From: Burkholderiales bacterium
GTDB lineage: Bacteria > Pseudomonadota > Gammaproteobacteria > Burkholderiales > Burkholderiaceae_D
NCBI GenBank assembly: GCA_005800405.1
Contig: SYFN01000245.1
Span: 1 to 12,306, forward strand
DNA length: 12,306 bases
Reading direction: 5' to 3'
Under the pieces are notes generated by a model. It saw only the letters and a program-made list of their open reading frames with translations, had not been told where the DNA came from and did no database searches. Of this stretch, positions 1 to 6,731 are shown piece after piece (within the stretch, counting starts at the first letter, position 1; every line of letters begins with the position of its first letter). The position numbers and the translations under genes are program-made.

Positions 1-497
1 ATCTTCTTCTTCGCGGCGTATTCTAGTTCGGAGAAACTAGTTTGCATGAGCAGTCTCGCTAGCAGGGGGCGTAGACGTAATTCTAAAAGAACAACTGCGT
101 TACGGGAAGGCCTTCGGGGAATAAATCAGCGCTTCCCTAGCCCGCACCTTCGCTGTTAAAACAATGGCAATTCTGGCAGCGTGACTTCAAAGACAGCGAT
201 AGGGAGATCAGCGCAAATACGCATCTGTTGTTTGCACGCACTATACAAAACATTTCTGCACAATTAATAAAAATTTCCTATCACCACCGTGAATAAAAAC
301 TCGCGGAAATAGGTGTCGTAAAACTGCATCAGTTCACAGAAAAAAATTCAGGAAAATGAGGAATACCCGTGTTACCTGACGTTTCCCGAGAGAATAACTA
401 CAGAGAAAATTTCGCAAGCGATTTTGCGAACAATCAGTTTGGTCGAAAGCAAACGACGGGCAGTAAGCGTTTGCGGACTGGGTAAATTGACGACTTA

Positions 498-602
498 AGA
501 ATCTATCTCGTCAGATCGATGGCGAGGTGGCAGTGCCCAAGGCAGTACAGACGTACGACAAGATACTGCTAACGCCACTCGCAACCCAACGAGATGGGTT
601 CT
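498..602 (+). repeat. 105-bp structured repeat, copy 1
   Basis: This element aligns without gaps to 4136-4240: 83 of 105 positions are identical by hand alignment, and the direction is the same. Its ends form an imperfect terminal inverted repeat (498-515 against 585-602). Several mismatches between the two arms are T opposite G, which an RNA copy could still pair as G-U. The centre carries a nested hairpin in which 531-537 pairs imperfectly with a segment near 562-568. It sits 3' of pmbA in non-coding sequence. It resembles a MITE or REP-family element with no coding capacity. This copy is the more degraded of the two. No convincing target-site duplication is visible, although both copies are flanked by TTA on the left and AA on the right. 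Confidence 0.75.
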
Positions 603-610
603 AAAAGGCT

Positions 611-654
611 GTCAGTCCCCGCCGTAATGCCACAGACAAGGCATGCCGACTGAC
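611..654. other. Two-tier hairpin beside repeat copy 1
   Basis: The outer arms GTCAGT (611-616) and ACTGAC (649-654) are perfectly complementary. Inside them the arms ATGCC (627-631) and GGCAT (640-644) also pair, leaving an 8-base loop and an uneven internal loop. A separate hairpin follows (CGGGT 691-695 with ACCCG 702-706), enclosed by GGCGC 681-685 and GCGCC 713-717. None has a clear T tract, so they are not typical intrinsic terminators. They could help end pmbA transcription, belong to the neighbouring repeat, or be chance. Confidence 0.3.
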
Positions 655-760
655 ACAGTACAGGAGGCGATCGAAAGACCGGCGCAGCCCCGGGTTTTTA
701 TACCCGCCACCGCGCCAGATCCCTAGTGCAGAAATCGGGAGGGCTATGTGCCGAGATTAT

Positions 761-2125
761 TCAACCGCCCGCGATCGTCATTGCGCTGATCAGGATGGAG
801 CCAGTCTTCTTGGTCCCACGAACCAGAACATCATCGCCAATAGCGACGATATCTTTGAACATCTCTCTGAGATTGCCTGCGATCGTAATTTCTTCGACAG
901 GGTATTGGATCACGCCCCGCTCCACCCAATAGCCTGCAGCGCCACGCGAATAATCACCCGTGACGTAATTAACGCCATGGCCCATCAATTCGGTCACCAG
1001 CAAGCCGGTATCAAGCTTCCGGAGCATTGCGTTGAAATCATCACCCGCGCGCGTGGTCGATGAAACAATCTGCAGATTATGGGATCCGCCGGCATTGCCC
1101 GTTGTATGCATACCGAGCTTGCGCGCGGAATACGTCGACAGAAAATATCCCTGCACAATGCCATTACGGACTACGTCTCGGCGATGCGTACGCACACCCT
1201 CTTCGTCAAAGGGCGAAGATCCGACGGCGCCTGGAACATGGGGGTCCTCAAGGATCTGTATATCAGAGCCAAAAACGGCCGTCCCCAGAGAGTCCGTCAG
1301 GAAAGTGGATTTCCGATAAAGCGAGCCGCCGGAGACAGCTTGCACAAAAGATCCCAACAACCCGGCCGCCAGCGGCGCCTCGAAAAGAACCGGGCATTTA
1401 CGGGTATCGAGCTTGCGCGCACTCAGCCGCGACAGCGCGCGCTCCGCTGCGTAGCGCCCAATCGCTTCCGGCTGCGCCAGCCTGGTCGGATTGCGATCGG
1501 ACGAATACCAGTCATCGCGCTGCATGTTGTCGCCCTTGCCAGCAATCGGCGACACCGACAGTGAATGGCGCGAATACGGATAGCCACCCATAAACCCGCG
1601 CGTGTTGGCCATCACGAAATGCGAGTGCTGCGCATACGTGTTGGCACCCTCACTGTTGGTAATGCGCTTGTCAACGGCAAAAGCTGCTGCTTCGGCACGC
1701 TGCGCCAGTACGACGGCCTGCTCGGCAGTCAAGGTCCAAGGATGAAAAAGCTGCAAGTCACGCGGCTGCATCTCCAGAAATTCAGCTTCAGGCAAACCCG
1801 CGCAATCATCTTCGGCGGTAAAACGTGCGATGTTATAAGCAGCCTCCACCGTGTGCTTGAGAGACTGCACAGAAAAATCCGAGGTACTCGCATTGCCACG
1901 ATGAATGGCGCGATCACGACCGAGATACACGGTCACGCCGATACCCTTGTCCTTGTTTTGTTCGATGGTTTCAATCTGCCCCTTGCGCACTGTGACAGAC
2001 AAACCCTGGCCTTCACTGATCTCGACGGCAGCGTCCGAGGCACCTTTATCTTTGGCAAAGCGCAGCACATCCTGCGCGATCTCTTTGAGTTGGTCCTGAC
2101 TATGGCTGAAAAATGATGGGGTCAT
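761..2125 (-). CDS. pmbA: PmbA/TldE, metallopeptidase-like subunit of TldD-TldE
   Basis: This is the TldE (PmbA) partner of the TldD/TldE heterodimeric protease. In E. coli that complex matures microcin B17 and degrades CcdA; TldD carries the zinc HExxxH site and PmbA lacks it. I also see no such motif here. Typical family blocks are present: an N-terminal half with the segment GQIETIEQNKDKGIGVTVYL, a middle block with GSLYRKSTFLTDSLG and SSPFDEEGVRTHR, and a glycine-rich C-terminal block containing ELMGHGVNYVTGDYSRGAAG and ending MTIAGG. Starting at 2125 gives 454 residues, close to the usual size of about 450. An upstream in-frame ATG at 2164 would add 13 unlike residues. Neither start has a strong Shine-Dalgarno. 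It diverges from yjgA across about 73 bases. The function is well supported by similarity; the local substrate is unknown. Confidence 0.95.
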   Translation of the reverse strand: MTPSFFSHSQDQLKEIAQDVLRFAKDKGASDAAVEISEGQGLSVTVRKGQIETIEQNKDKGIGVTVYLGRDRAIHRGNASTSDFSVQSLKHTVEAAYNIARFTAEDDCAGLPEAEFLEMQPRDLQLFHPWTLTAEQAVVLAQRAEAAAFAVDKRITNSEGANTYAQHSHFVMANTRGFMGGYPYSRHSLSVSPIAGKGDNMQRDDWYSSDRNPTRLAQPEAIGRYAAERALSRLSARKLDTRKCPVLFEAPLAAGLLGSFVQAVSGGSLYRKSTFLTDSLGTAVFGSDIQILEDPHVPGAVGSSPFDEEGVRTHRRDVVRNGIVQGYFLSTYSARKLGMHTTGNAGGSHNLQIVSSTTRAGDDFNAMLRKLDTGLLVTELMGHGVNYVTGDYSRGAAGYWVERGVIQYPVEEITIAGNLREMFKDIVAIGDDVLVRGTKKTGSILISAMTIAGG

Positions 2126-2158
2126 GGGGCGTTTTCTGGATGTCAGGGTCAAAGCAGG

Positions 2159-2165
2159 TATCATA
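2159..2165. promoter_or_regulatory. Candidate shared -10 for divergent pmbA and yjgA
   Basis: The heptamer TATCATA reads TATCAT on the plus strand (2159-2164) and TATGAT on the minus strand (2165-2160). Both resemble a sigma-70 -10 box. Transcripts starting just beyond it in each direction would lie upstream of the preferred starts of yjgA (2199) and pmbA (2125). No good -35 box is seen at the usual spacing on either side, so this is only a suggestion. Confidence 0.3.
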
Positions 2166-2198
2166 GCAGCCGTTCAAGAATGCCATAGGCCGCCCATC

Positions 2199-2789
2199 AT
2201 GCCCAACGCCAATCGGGGCGCAGTCGGATTCCAGTCCAGTGAGTTCGAACAGCAATACGATCGCCCGTCCAAATCCCAACTCAAGCGTGAAAGTACCGCT
2301 CTGCAAAAGCTAGGCCAAACGCTGGTTAATGCCGCACGCGATCGCGTCAAGCGCATACCGATGCCCGAAGACGTACTGGAAGCCATCCTGATTTGCCAGC
2401 AAATCAGCGATCACGAGGGACGCCGTCGTCAGCTCCAGTATGTGGGCAAGAAAATGCGTACGCTCACCGACGAAGAGGTGAGCGTGATACAAGCCGCAGT
2501 CGATGGCTGGCGCGGCACCTCCCGCGCCGAGGCAGCCGCATTGCATGCAATCGAGCGTCAGCGTGACCGCTTGCTGGAAGATGACAGCGTCATCACCGAA
2601 CTGCGGGCGCGACATCCCGAACTCGACGTACAGCATCTGCGTACCCTGGTGCGCAATGCGCGCAAAGAGCAATCTGAAAAAAAACCACCGAAAGCTTATC
2701 GCGAAATTTTTCAGCTGCTGAAATCACTTCAAGGCGAAACGCCATCTACGACTGAAAATGCACAACATGACGATGAAGAGAACCCGTAA
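2199..2789 (+). CDS. yjgA: YjgA/DarP, DUF615 ribosome-associated protein
   Basis: This is a DUF615-family protein. The E. coli member (YjgA, also called DarP) binds late 50S ribosomal precursors and assists large-subunit maturation. The protein is highly charged, with little hydrophobic character and no membrane segment. Recognisable blocks are PSKSQLKRESTALQKLG near residues 22-38, a following RIPMPEDVLEAI stretch, and GRRRQLQYVGKKMR in the middle. The C-terminal tail is lysine- and acid-rich. The ATG at 2199 gives 196 residues, close to the usual size (about 180). An upstream in-frame ATG at 2124 would add 25 residues that overlap the pmbA start region, so I prefer 2199. No strong Shine-Dalgarno is visible. 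The 3' end overlaps the mogA reading frame, which suggests co-transcription and translational coupling. Confidence 0.92.
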   Translation: MPNANRGAVGFQSSEFEQQYDRPSKSQLKRESTALQKLGQTLVNAARDRVKRIPMPEDVLEAILICQQISDHEGRRRQLQYVGKKMRTLTDEEVSVIQAAVDGWRGTSRAEAAALHAIERQRDRLLEDDSVITELRARHPELDVQHLRTLVRNARKEQSEKKPPKAYREIFQLLKSLQGETPSTTENAQHDDEENP

Positions 2790-3393
2790 CCATCCCGATG
2801 AACTGCTGATTGGACTGGTTTCAATATCGGACCGCGCGTCAAGCGGCGTTTACGAAGATCAGGGTGTACCCGCACTGCGCGACTGGTTTTCGCAGGCCAT
2901 CAGCAGTCCATGGCAGATGAAAACTCGTCTGATCCCTGATGAGCAGACATTGATAGAAAAGACGCTGATTGAACTGGTCGATCAGGTTGGCTGTGATCTG
3001 GTACTCACCAGCGGCGGCACCGGTCCGGCACGGCGCGATGTGACCCCCGAGGCGACGCTGGCCGTCGCTACGAAAATCATGCCAGGTTTTGGCGAACAGA
3101 TGCGACAAATCAGTCTGCGCTTCGTACCCACCGCTATTCTGTCCCGCCAAGTGGCTGTGATACGCGAAACGCCTGATCATGCGGCGCTGATCATGAACCT
3201 TCCGGGTCAGCCCAAATCCATACGCGAAACATTGGAAGGTCTACGCGACGACCAAGGTCAATCCATCGTCAGTGGCATCTTCGCCGCTGTCCCGTATTGC
3301 ATTGATCTCATCGGTGGTCCTTATATCGACACCCATGACACTGTTTGCAAAGCCTTCCGCCCCAAATCGGCGATCCGTGCAAAATCACTGTAA
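2758..3393 (+). CDS. mogA: MogA, molybdopterin adenylyltransferase
   Basis: MogA adenylates molybdopterin with ATP, preparing it for molybdenum insertion by MoeA in molybdenum cofactor synthesis. The whole protein follows the E. coli pattern: IGLVSISDRASSGVY near the N-terminus, LIPDEQTLIE, the nucleotide/MPT-binding block TSGGTGPARRDVTPEATLAV, MPGFGEQMRQIS, ILSRQVAVIR, LPGQPKSIRE and a C-terminal FRPKSA. The length of 211 residues from 2758 slightly exceeds the usual 195 or so. In-frame ATGs at 2767 and 2773 are equally possible and would shorten the overlap with yjgA from 32 to 23 or 17 bases. No Shine-Dalgarno decides among them, which fits translation coupled to yjgA. No other molybdenum cofactor gene is in the window. 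Confidence 0.95.
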   Translation: MHNMTMKRTRNHPDELLIGLVSISDRASSGVYEDQGVPALRDWFSQAISSPWQMKTRLIPDEQTLIEKTLIELVDQVGCDLVLTSGGTGPARRDVTPEATLAVATKIMPGFGEQMRQISLRFVPTAILSRQVAVIRETPDHAALIMNLPGQPKSIRETLEGLRDDQGQSIVSGIFAAVPYCIDLIGGPYIDTHDTVCKAFRPKSAIRAKSL

Positions 3394-3414
3394 AAATCAC
3401 ATCGCGACCCAAAC

Positions 3415-4089
3415 ATGACCGCCCTGCCCTACCTCGAAACTATTGAGCTCGGCACGACCGAGCATCCCGAAGCCGCAGTGATCTGGATGCATGGCCTGGG
3501 TGCCGATGGCAATGACTTTGTGCCCATCGTGCGCGAACTCGATCTGTCTGGCTGCCCCGGCATACGTTTCATCTTTCCGCATGCCGAGACCATGCCGGTC
3601 ACGATCAACGCCGGCTATGTGATGCGCGCCTGGTATGACATTCTGGGCATGGACCTTGTGCGCCGCGAAGACGAAATCGGTTTGCGTCAATCGCAAATGC
3701 GCATTGAGCAACTGATCGAGCGTGAAGCAGCTCGAGGCATTCCAACATCGCGCATTGTTCTGGCTGGCTTCTCGCAAGGCTGCGCAATGACACTGCAAAC
3801 CGGACTGCGCTACCCGCAACCGCTGGCGGGTCTGCTCTGTTTATCTGGCTACCTGCCGCTGGCAGATTCAATTGCCCACGAACGCCACCCTGCCAATCAA
3901 CCAACCCCCATCTTTCTTGCGCACGGCCGAGGAGATGGCGTTGTACCGATTGATCGTGCAGAGACTTCACGCAACCTGCTGCGCGAATTGGGTTATGACA
4001 TCGAATGGCATGACTACCTGATGCAACACTCGGTCTGCGAAGAAGAAATCACCGACATTGGCCACTGGCTCAAGCGCGTTTTAAGCTAG
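3415..4089 (+). CDS. Alpha/beta-hydrolase carboxylesterase (acyl-protein thioesterase-like)
   Basis: This is a cytoplasmic serine esterase of the phospholipase/carboxylesterase family, the group that includes Pseudomonas fluorescens esterase II and acyl-protein thioesterases. It hydrolyses short-chain carboxyl or thioesters; the natural substrate is unknown. The catalytic triad is visible: Ser120 in GFSQG, Asp174 in the segment HGRGDGVVP, and His205 in QHSVCEEE. The oxyanion-loop motif WMHGLGADGNDF lies near residues 24-35. The length of 224 residues is normal, and there is no signal peptide. It starts 21 bases after the mogA stop, without a good Shine-Dalgarno, and is probably the last gene of the yjgA-mogA transcript because a terminator-like hairpin follows directly. 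There is no obvious functional link to molybdenum cofactor synthesis. Confidence 0.92.
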   Translation: MTALPYLETIELGTTEHPEAAVIWMHGLGADGNDFVPIVRELDLSGCPGIRFIFPHAETMPVTINAGYVMRAWYDILGMDLVRREDEIGLRQSQMRIEQLIEREAARGIPTSRIVLAGFSQGCAMTLQTGLRYPQPLAGLLCLSGYLPLADSIAHERHPANQPTPIFLAHGRGDGVVPIDRAETSRNLLRELGYDIEWHDYLMQHSVCEEEITDIGHWLKRVLS

Positions 4090-4115
4090 CTGGTACAACA
4101 CCAGTATTTTTTCTT
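4089..4115 (+). terminator. Probable intrinsic terminator after the esterase
   Basis: CTGGT (4090-4094) pairs with ACCAG (4100-4104) around a 5-base loop. A G-T pair can extend it at the base. Six T residues follow at 4107-4112. The stem begins at the esterase stop codon, as expected for the end of the yjgA-mogA-esterase unit. The stem is short, so efficiency may be modest. Confidence 0.5.
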
Positions 4116-4135
4116 ACCTAAGGGAGTACCGATTA

Positions 4136-4240
4136 AGAACCTATCTCGTTAGGTTGATGGCGAGGTGACAGTACCGTAGGCAGTACAACTGTACGGCAAG
4201 GTACTGCCAACGCCGCAAGCGGCCTAATGAGATAGGTTCT
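4136..4240 (+). repeat. 105-bp structured repeat, copy 2
   Basis: This is the better preserved copy of the element at 498-602, with identical length and orientation. The ends AGAACCTATCTCGTTAGG (4136-4153) and CCTAATGAGATAGGTTCT (4223-4240) are inverted repeats with one mismatch, and that one pairs as G-U in RNA. The interior folds into a second hairpin: GGCG 4159-4162 with CGCC 4211-4214, CAGTACC 4169-4175 with GGTACTG 4200-4206, and GTAC repeats near the tip. It has no coding capacity. It lies just past the esterase terminator and marks the left edge of the gene-poor region. It is likely a non-autonomous MITE-like or REP-family element; a structured RNA is the alternative. Confidence 0.8.
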
Positions 4241-4267
4241 AAATACAACCGGATTTTTTTTCAGCGC

Positions 4268-4298
4268 AATCAAGCGTGATGAGTCCTTGATTTTTTTT
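4268..4298 (+). terminator. Terminator-like hairpin with T8 tract
   Basis: AATCAAG (4268-4274) pairs with CTTGATT (4286-4292) across an 11-base loop, and the second arm runs into a stretch of eight T residues ending at 4298. The stem is AT-rich and weak. It could be a backup terminator behind the esterase, or a remnant from the inserted sequence. Confidence 0.3.
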
Positions 4299-4432
4299 AG
4301 CCCCGCGTCGCACCCCTGCGCTGGCTCGCCATAAAACGTGGCTTTATTCAGTGTCGCCCTACGTACGTGTTCCAATTGGTTGGTAAACCGTGTGCGGAAG
4401 CTGTGCAGTAATCGAATACACTCCGGCAAAGC

Positions 4433-4474
4433 AAAGCCACTGGATCCCGGCCTGTGCCGGGATCCAGTGGCTTT
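4433..4474. repeat. REP-like perfect palindrome
   Basis: AAAGCCACTGGATCCCGG (4433-4450) and CCGGGATCCAGTGGCTTT (4457-4474) are exact inverted repeats around the 6-base loop CCTGTG. The core CTGGATCCCGGCCTG...CCGGGAT resembles the intergenic REP-type repeat common in many proteobacterial genomes (recalled, not searched). Perfect symmetry over 18 bp suggests recent arrival or active maintenance. A smaller hairpin (GACTTCG 4490-4496 with CGAAGTC 4510-4516) follows at once and may belong to the same unit. It could also stop transcription or protect mRNA ends. Confidence 0.7.
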
Positions 4475-5026
4475 CGTGATGTCCCAGATGACTTCGATAG
4501 TCAAAAATCCGAAGTCACTTACCCGCAGCAAACGCTGTTTTTTATTAAAAACACGACCTTCAGTTACGTGATAAAACGCGCGCTTGCTCTCTCACTGCGG
4601 TCGACCCCCTGCTATCCGACGCGACCAATCATCCAAGCTCCGGAAAATCCAACCAGCATCGTGCTGGAGGGTACTTCATTTTTCAAACTCAATACCCGAA
4701 AGCTCCGCAGCCACAATCCTGAGCTTGCGAACAAGCTTATTGGCCGACTATGAACTCTTACCTTTCAGCACAAGGTCGTTTAGGCAAATATTTATTATCA
4801 ATGATCTATGTGTTCTTCTGACATACATGAAAAACATGAAGCGCTCGTGCAACAAAATTGATGATTTCGATAACTTCTAGAACGCGATCAATAAACTAGA
4901 CGTTTGCCTTGTGTAGTGTGGGAAAAATACCTGCAGTAGTCTTGTCGTGATGTCCTTGCACAGACATCGTCGCGATGATCCGAAACTCGAGCGGAGCAAG
5001 CCATCCAATTCCTCTACCGACCTGAC
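4475..5026. other. Gene-poor, AT-rich stretch
   Basis: No convincing gene is visible. A 99-codon open frame at 4454-4753 begins inside the REP palindrome, has no family resemblance and no ribosome binding site, so I do not call it. Positions 4741-4920 contain 68 G or C out of 180 by hand count (about 38%), clearly below the flanking genes. In-frame sense codons run upstream of the split reading frame at 5027 back to 4979. This hints that the original gene started earlier and that its 5' end has decayed. Overall it looks like the remnant of acquired DNA. Confidence 0.45.
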
Positions 5027-5419
5027 ATGCTACCCTTCGAGTTTCTTGATTCGGATCGTGACAAGGTGCTGGATTTTTGTCTCCGCACACTGCTGTGGAG
5101 TAATCCGGAAAAATTGCGCGCGTTCATCGGGCCGGATCCGACGCAGAGTCCTTATTTTTCCGAATTTGGTGAAAGTGGTTTCGAATGCCGACTTAAGAAC
5201 ACGGAAGCAAAGGAACTCTTGCGGGATTAGCCCAAATGGGCCCAGTACAAAGTGACCGCCTATGATTTTTTCGGCCAGGACCGACAGTTGAGCTTCTACC
5301 CGGCGAAGCTGTTTGAAGAACACATACGCAATGGCTTTCGCAAATACATCAAGATTTTTCCAGATAAGCGAGAGGCCATCTTGCGTCTCTGCGCGGACCT
5401 CGAGTTGGGTACGCTATGA
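5027..5419 (+). pseudogene. Unrecognised protein gene split by an in-frame amber codon
   Basis: From ATG 5027 the frame encodes 67 residues up to TAG at 5228-5230. It then continues in the same frame for 62 further sense codons to TGA at 5417-5419. Both halves look like one soluble globular protein: the first contains FEFLDSDRDKVLDFCLRTLL and the second VTAYDFFGQDRQLSFYPAKL followed by a basic, helix-like tail (HIRNGFRKYIKIFPDKREA). One base change (for example from CAG, AAG or TGG) would explain the stop. The sense frame also continues upstream to 4979, so the start is uncertain. I do not recognise the family. Location in an AT-rich, repeat-flanked gap suggests an acquired accessory gene now inactive; amber suppression is an untested alternative. 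Confidence 0.5.
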
Positions 5420-5606
5420 TGGCGGCATAGCTATTCAGCCGCTTGATCGGGTGGTAACTCAATTTTCTGAAGTGTGATTGCAAGACCTAGGCAGTCGAAA
5501 GCCTTTCGTCCAGGTCGCAGCATGGATACGTGATGGCTCTTGCGAGATGTAGAATAAGAGCAATCAAGGACGCACTCCCTCTGGTGTGCATCACGACAGA
5601 ACAAGA

Positions 5607-6137
5607 ATGAACGAGGCCCTCACGCCGACAGAATCAAGCACCTCGCCGCAAGCGGCCTTCAGCGTGCTCTTCCTTTGCATGGGCAACATATGCCGCAGTC
5701 CAACGGCACATGGCGTATTTCGGCATCTGGTCAAAGAGGCACACCTGGATGCCATGGTCCATATCAGCTCTGCCGGCACCCATAACTATCATCCTGGAGA
5801 GCCACCTGACCACCGCAGCCAGCAGACCGCCGCGCAGCGCGGATATGACCTGTCCGACTTGCGCGCCCGCCAGATCACCGAGGCGGATTTCATCGAACAT
5901 GATTTATTGCTGGCCATGGACTGGGATAATCTGGCACTGGCTGAACATGCCTGCCCGCCACCGATGCGGCGCAAACTTCGGCGCCTGACAGAATTCTGCC
6001 GACAACATGACGCCCCCGTGGTACCCGACCCTTATTATGGCGGCACAGAAGGGTTCACGCAGGTGCTCGATCTGATCGAGGATGCCTGCGCGGGTTTATT
6101 GGATCATGTACGCCGACAATTGCACCACACAAAATAG
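5607..6137 (+). CDS. Low-molecular-weight protein-tyrosine phosphatase
   Basis: This is a cytoplasmic phosphatase that removes phosphate from phosphotyrosine through a cysteinyl-phosphate intermediate. Numbered from ATG 5607 (176 residues), the active-site loop is LFLCMGNICRSPTA, with nucleophile Cys24 and phosphate-binding Arg30 matching C-x5-R. The general acid is Asp141 in DPYYGG near the C-terminus. An in-frame GTG at 5586 would add seven residues; neither start has a strong Shine-Dalgarno. The N-terminal tail before the catalytic core is about 17 residues longer than usual. No tyrosine kinase or exopolysaccharide gene is adjacent, so it is not an obvious Wzb-type capsule regulator. It lies 26 bases upstream of the next gene and is probably co-transcribed with it. 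Confidence 0.93.
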   Translation: MNEALTPTESSTSPQAAFSVLFLCMGNICRSPTAHGVFRHLVKEAHLDAMVHISSAGTHNYHPGEPPDHRSQQTAAQRGYDLSDLRARQITEADFIEHDLLLAMDWDNLALAEHACPPPMRRKLRRLTEFCRQHDAPVVPDPYYGGTEGFTQVLDLIEDACAGLLDHVRRQLHHTK

Positions 6138-6163
6138 GCGTAGTAAGGCGAAGGAGATCATCG

Positions 6164-6646
6164 ATGAAAAAAATAATTATTGCCTTGCTGGCCCTGATCA
6201 TTTTGGCAGGAGTAGTCATCACCGCGGCGATGACGGGCCTGATCAGTCTTGACATACATGGCAAAAAAACACCTTTTCAGAGCAAGGGAAAACTCGACGT
6301 CATTTGCGATCTTGAGGTGAGCAAACCCGACGACAATCTTTCTCAGCCCTTTGATGCCGTACGTCTAACCATGCCCGCGCAATTCGATTTTGATGAAAAT
6401 ACCGGATGGTACACCGGCGAATATGCAATATCGATGAACCGTAAAGGCACATTACATGTACAAGATGACCTGCTCAAAGTCAGCCGTCCCGCCCTGTTCA
6501 AACGTTTCGGGCTGATTATCACTGGCGAGCATTTCACACTCAATCGCCGGAATGGCCAGTTCAAGCAGTGGCTTGATCTCGGAGGCGACAAGCATCTCGA
6601 TCTAATCACCGGTCGCTGCAAGCGCGCGACCAATGCGCCGTTCTGA
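6164..6646 (+). CDS. Small membrane-anchored protein of unknown function
   Basis: I do not recognise this 160-residue protein. It begins with two lysines and a long hydrophobic run (about residues 3-26), typical of a single N-terminal membrane anchor or an uncleaved signal. The rest is polar and likely sits outside the cytoplasmic membrane. It has two cysteines (Cys48 and Cys152) that might form a disulfide. Patterns such as FDENTGWYTGEYAI and FTLNRRNGQFKQWLDLGG suggest a beta-rich domain. A good ribosome binding site (AAGGAGA, 6150-6156) precedes ATG 6164. The short gap from the phosphatase gene suggests an operon, but no functional relation can be read from the sequence. Confidence 0.8.
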   Translation: MKKIIIALLALIILAGVVITAAMTGLISLDIHGKKTPFQSKGKLDVICDLEVSKPDDNLSQPFDAVRLTMPAQFDFDENTGWYTGEYAISMNRKGTLHVQDDLLKVSRPALFKRFGLIITGEHFTLNRRNGQFKQWLDLGGDKHLDLITGRCKRATNAPF

Positions 6647-6731
6647 AATGGATCAGATCGGGCGGCGCACAGTTTTGCCCAAGCTTGCCACGCAGGCGGT
6701 TCCCATCCTGACGGCGACGCCATCCTGCTGA

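Larger units (their letters stand above)
1..760. other. Gene-free region downstream of pmbA
   Basis: I see no protein-coding gene in this stretch. The open frames are short, lack family resemblance and have no ribosome binding site. Positions 241-360 are AT-rich; by hand count 241-300 has only 17 G or C out of 60. It holds the 105-bp repeat at 498-602 (listed separately) and simple hairpins: 23-28 with 35-40, and a 7-bp stem 411-417 with 424-430. Read on the minus strand, the second hairpin is followed by a T-rich run, so it could serve as a weak terminator for pmbA, although it lies about 330 bases past the stop codon. The far left may contain the remains of an older gene that I cannot identify. 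Confidence 0.5.

Noticed and set aside
1032..1593. Overlapping plus-strand open frames (up to 177 codons) inside pmbA
   Set aside because: They lie antisense to a clearly conserved protein, have no recognisable family and reflect the high-GC third positions of pmbA.
4454..4753. 99-codon frame starting in the REP palindrome
   Set aside because: There is no family resemblance and no ribosome binding site, and it runs through repeat and AT-rich non-coding sequence.
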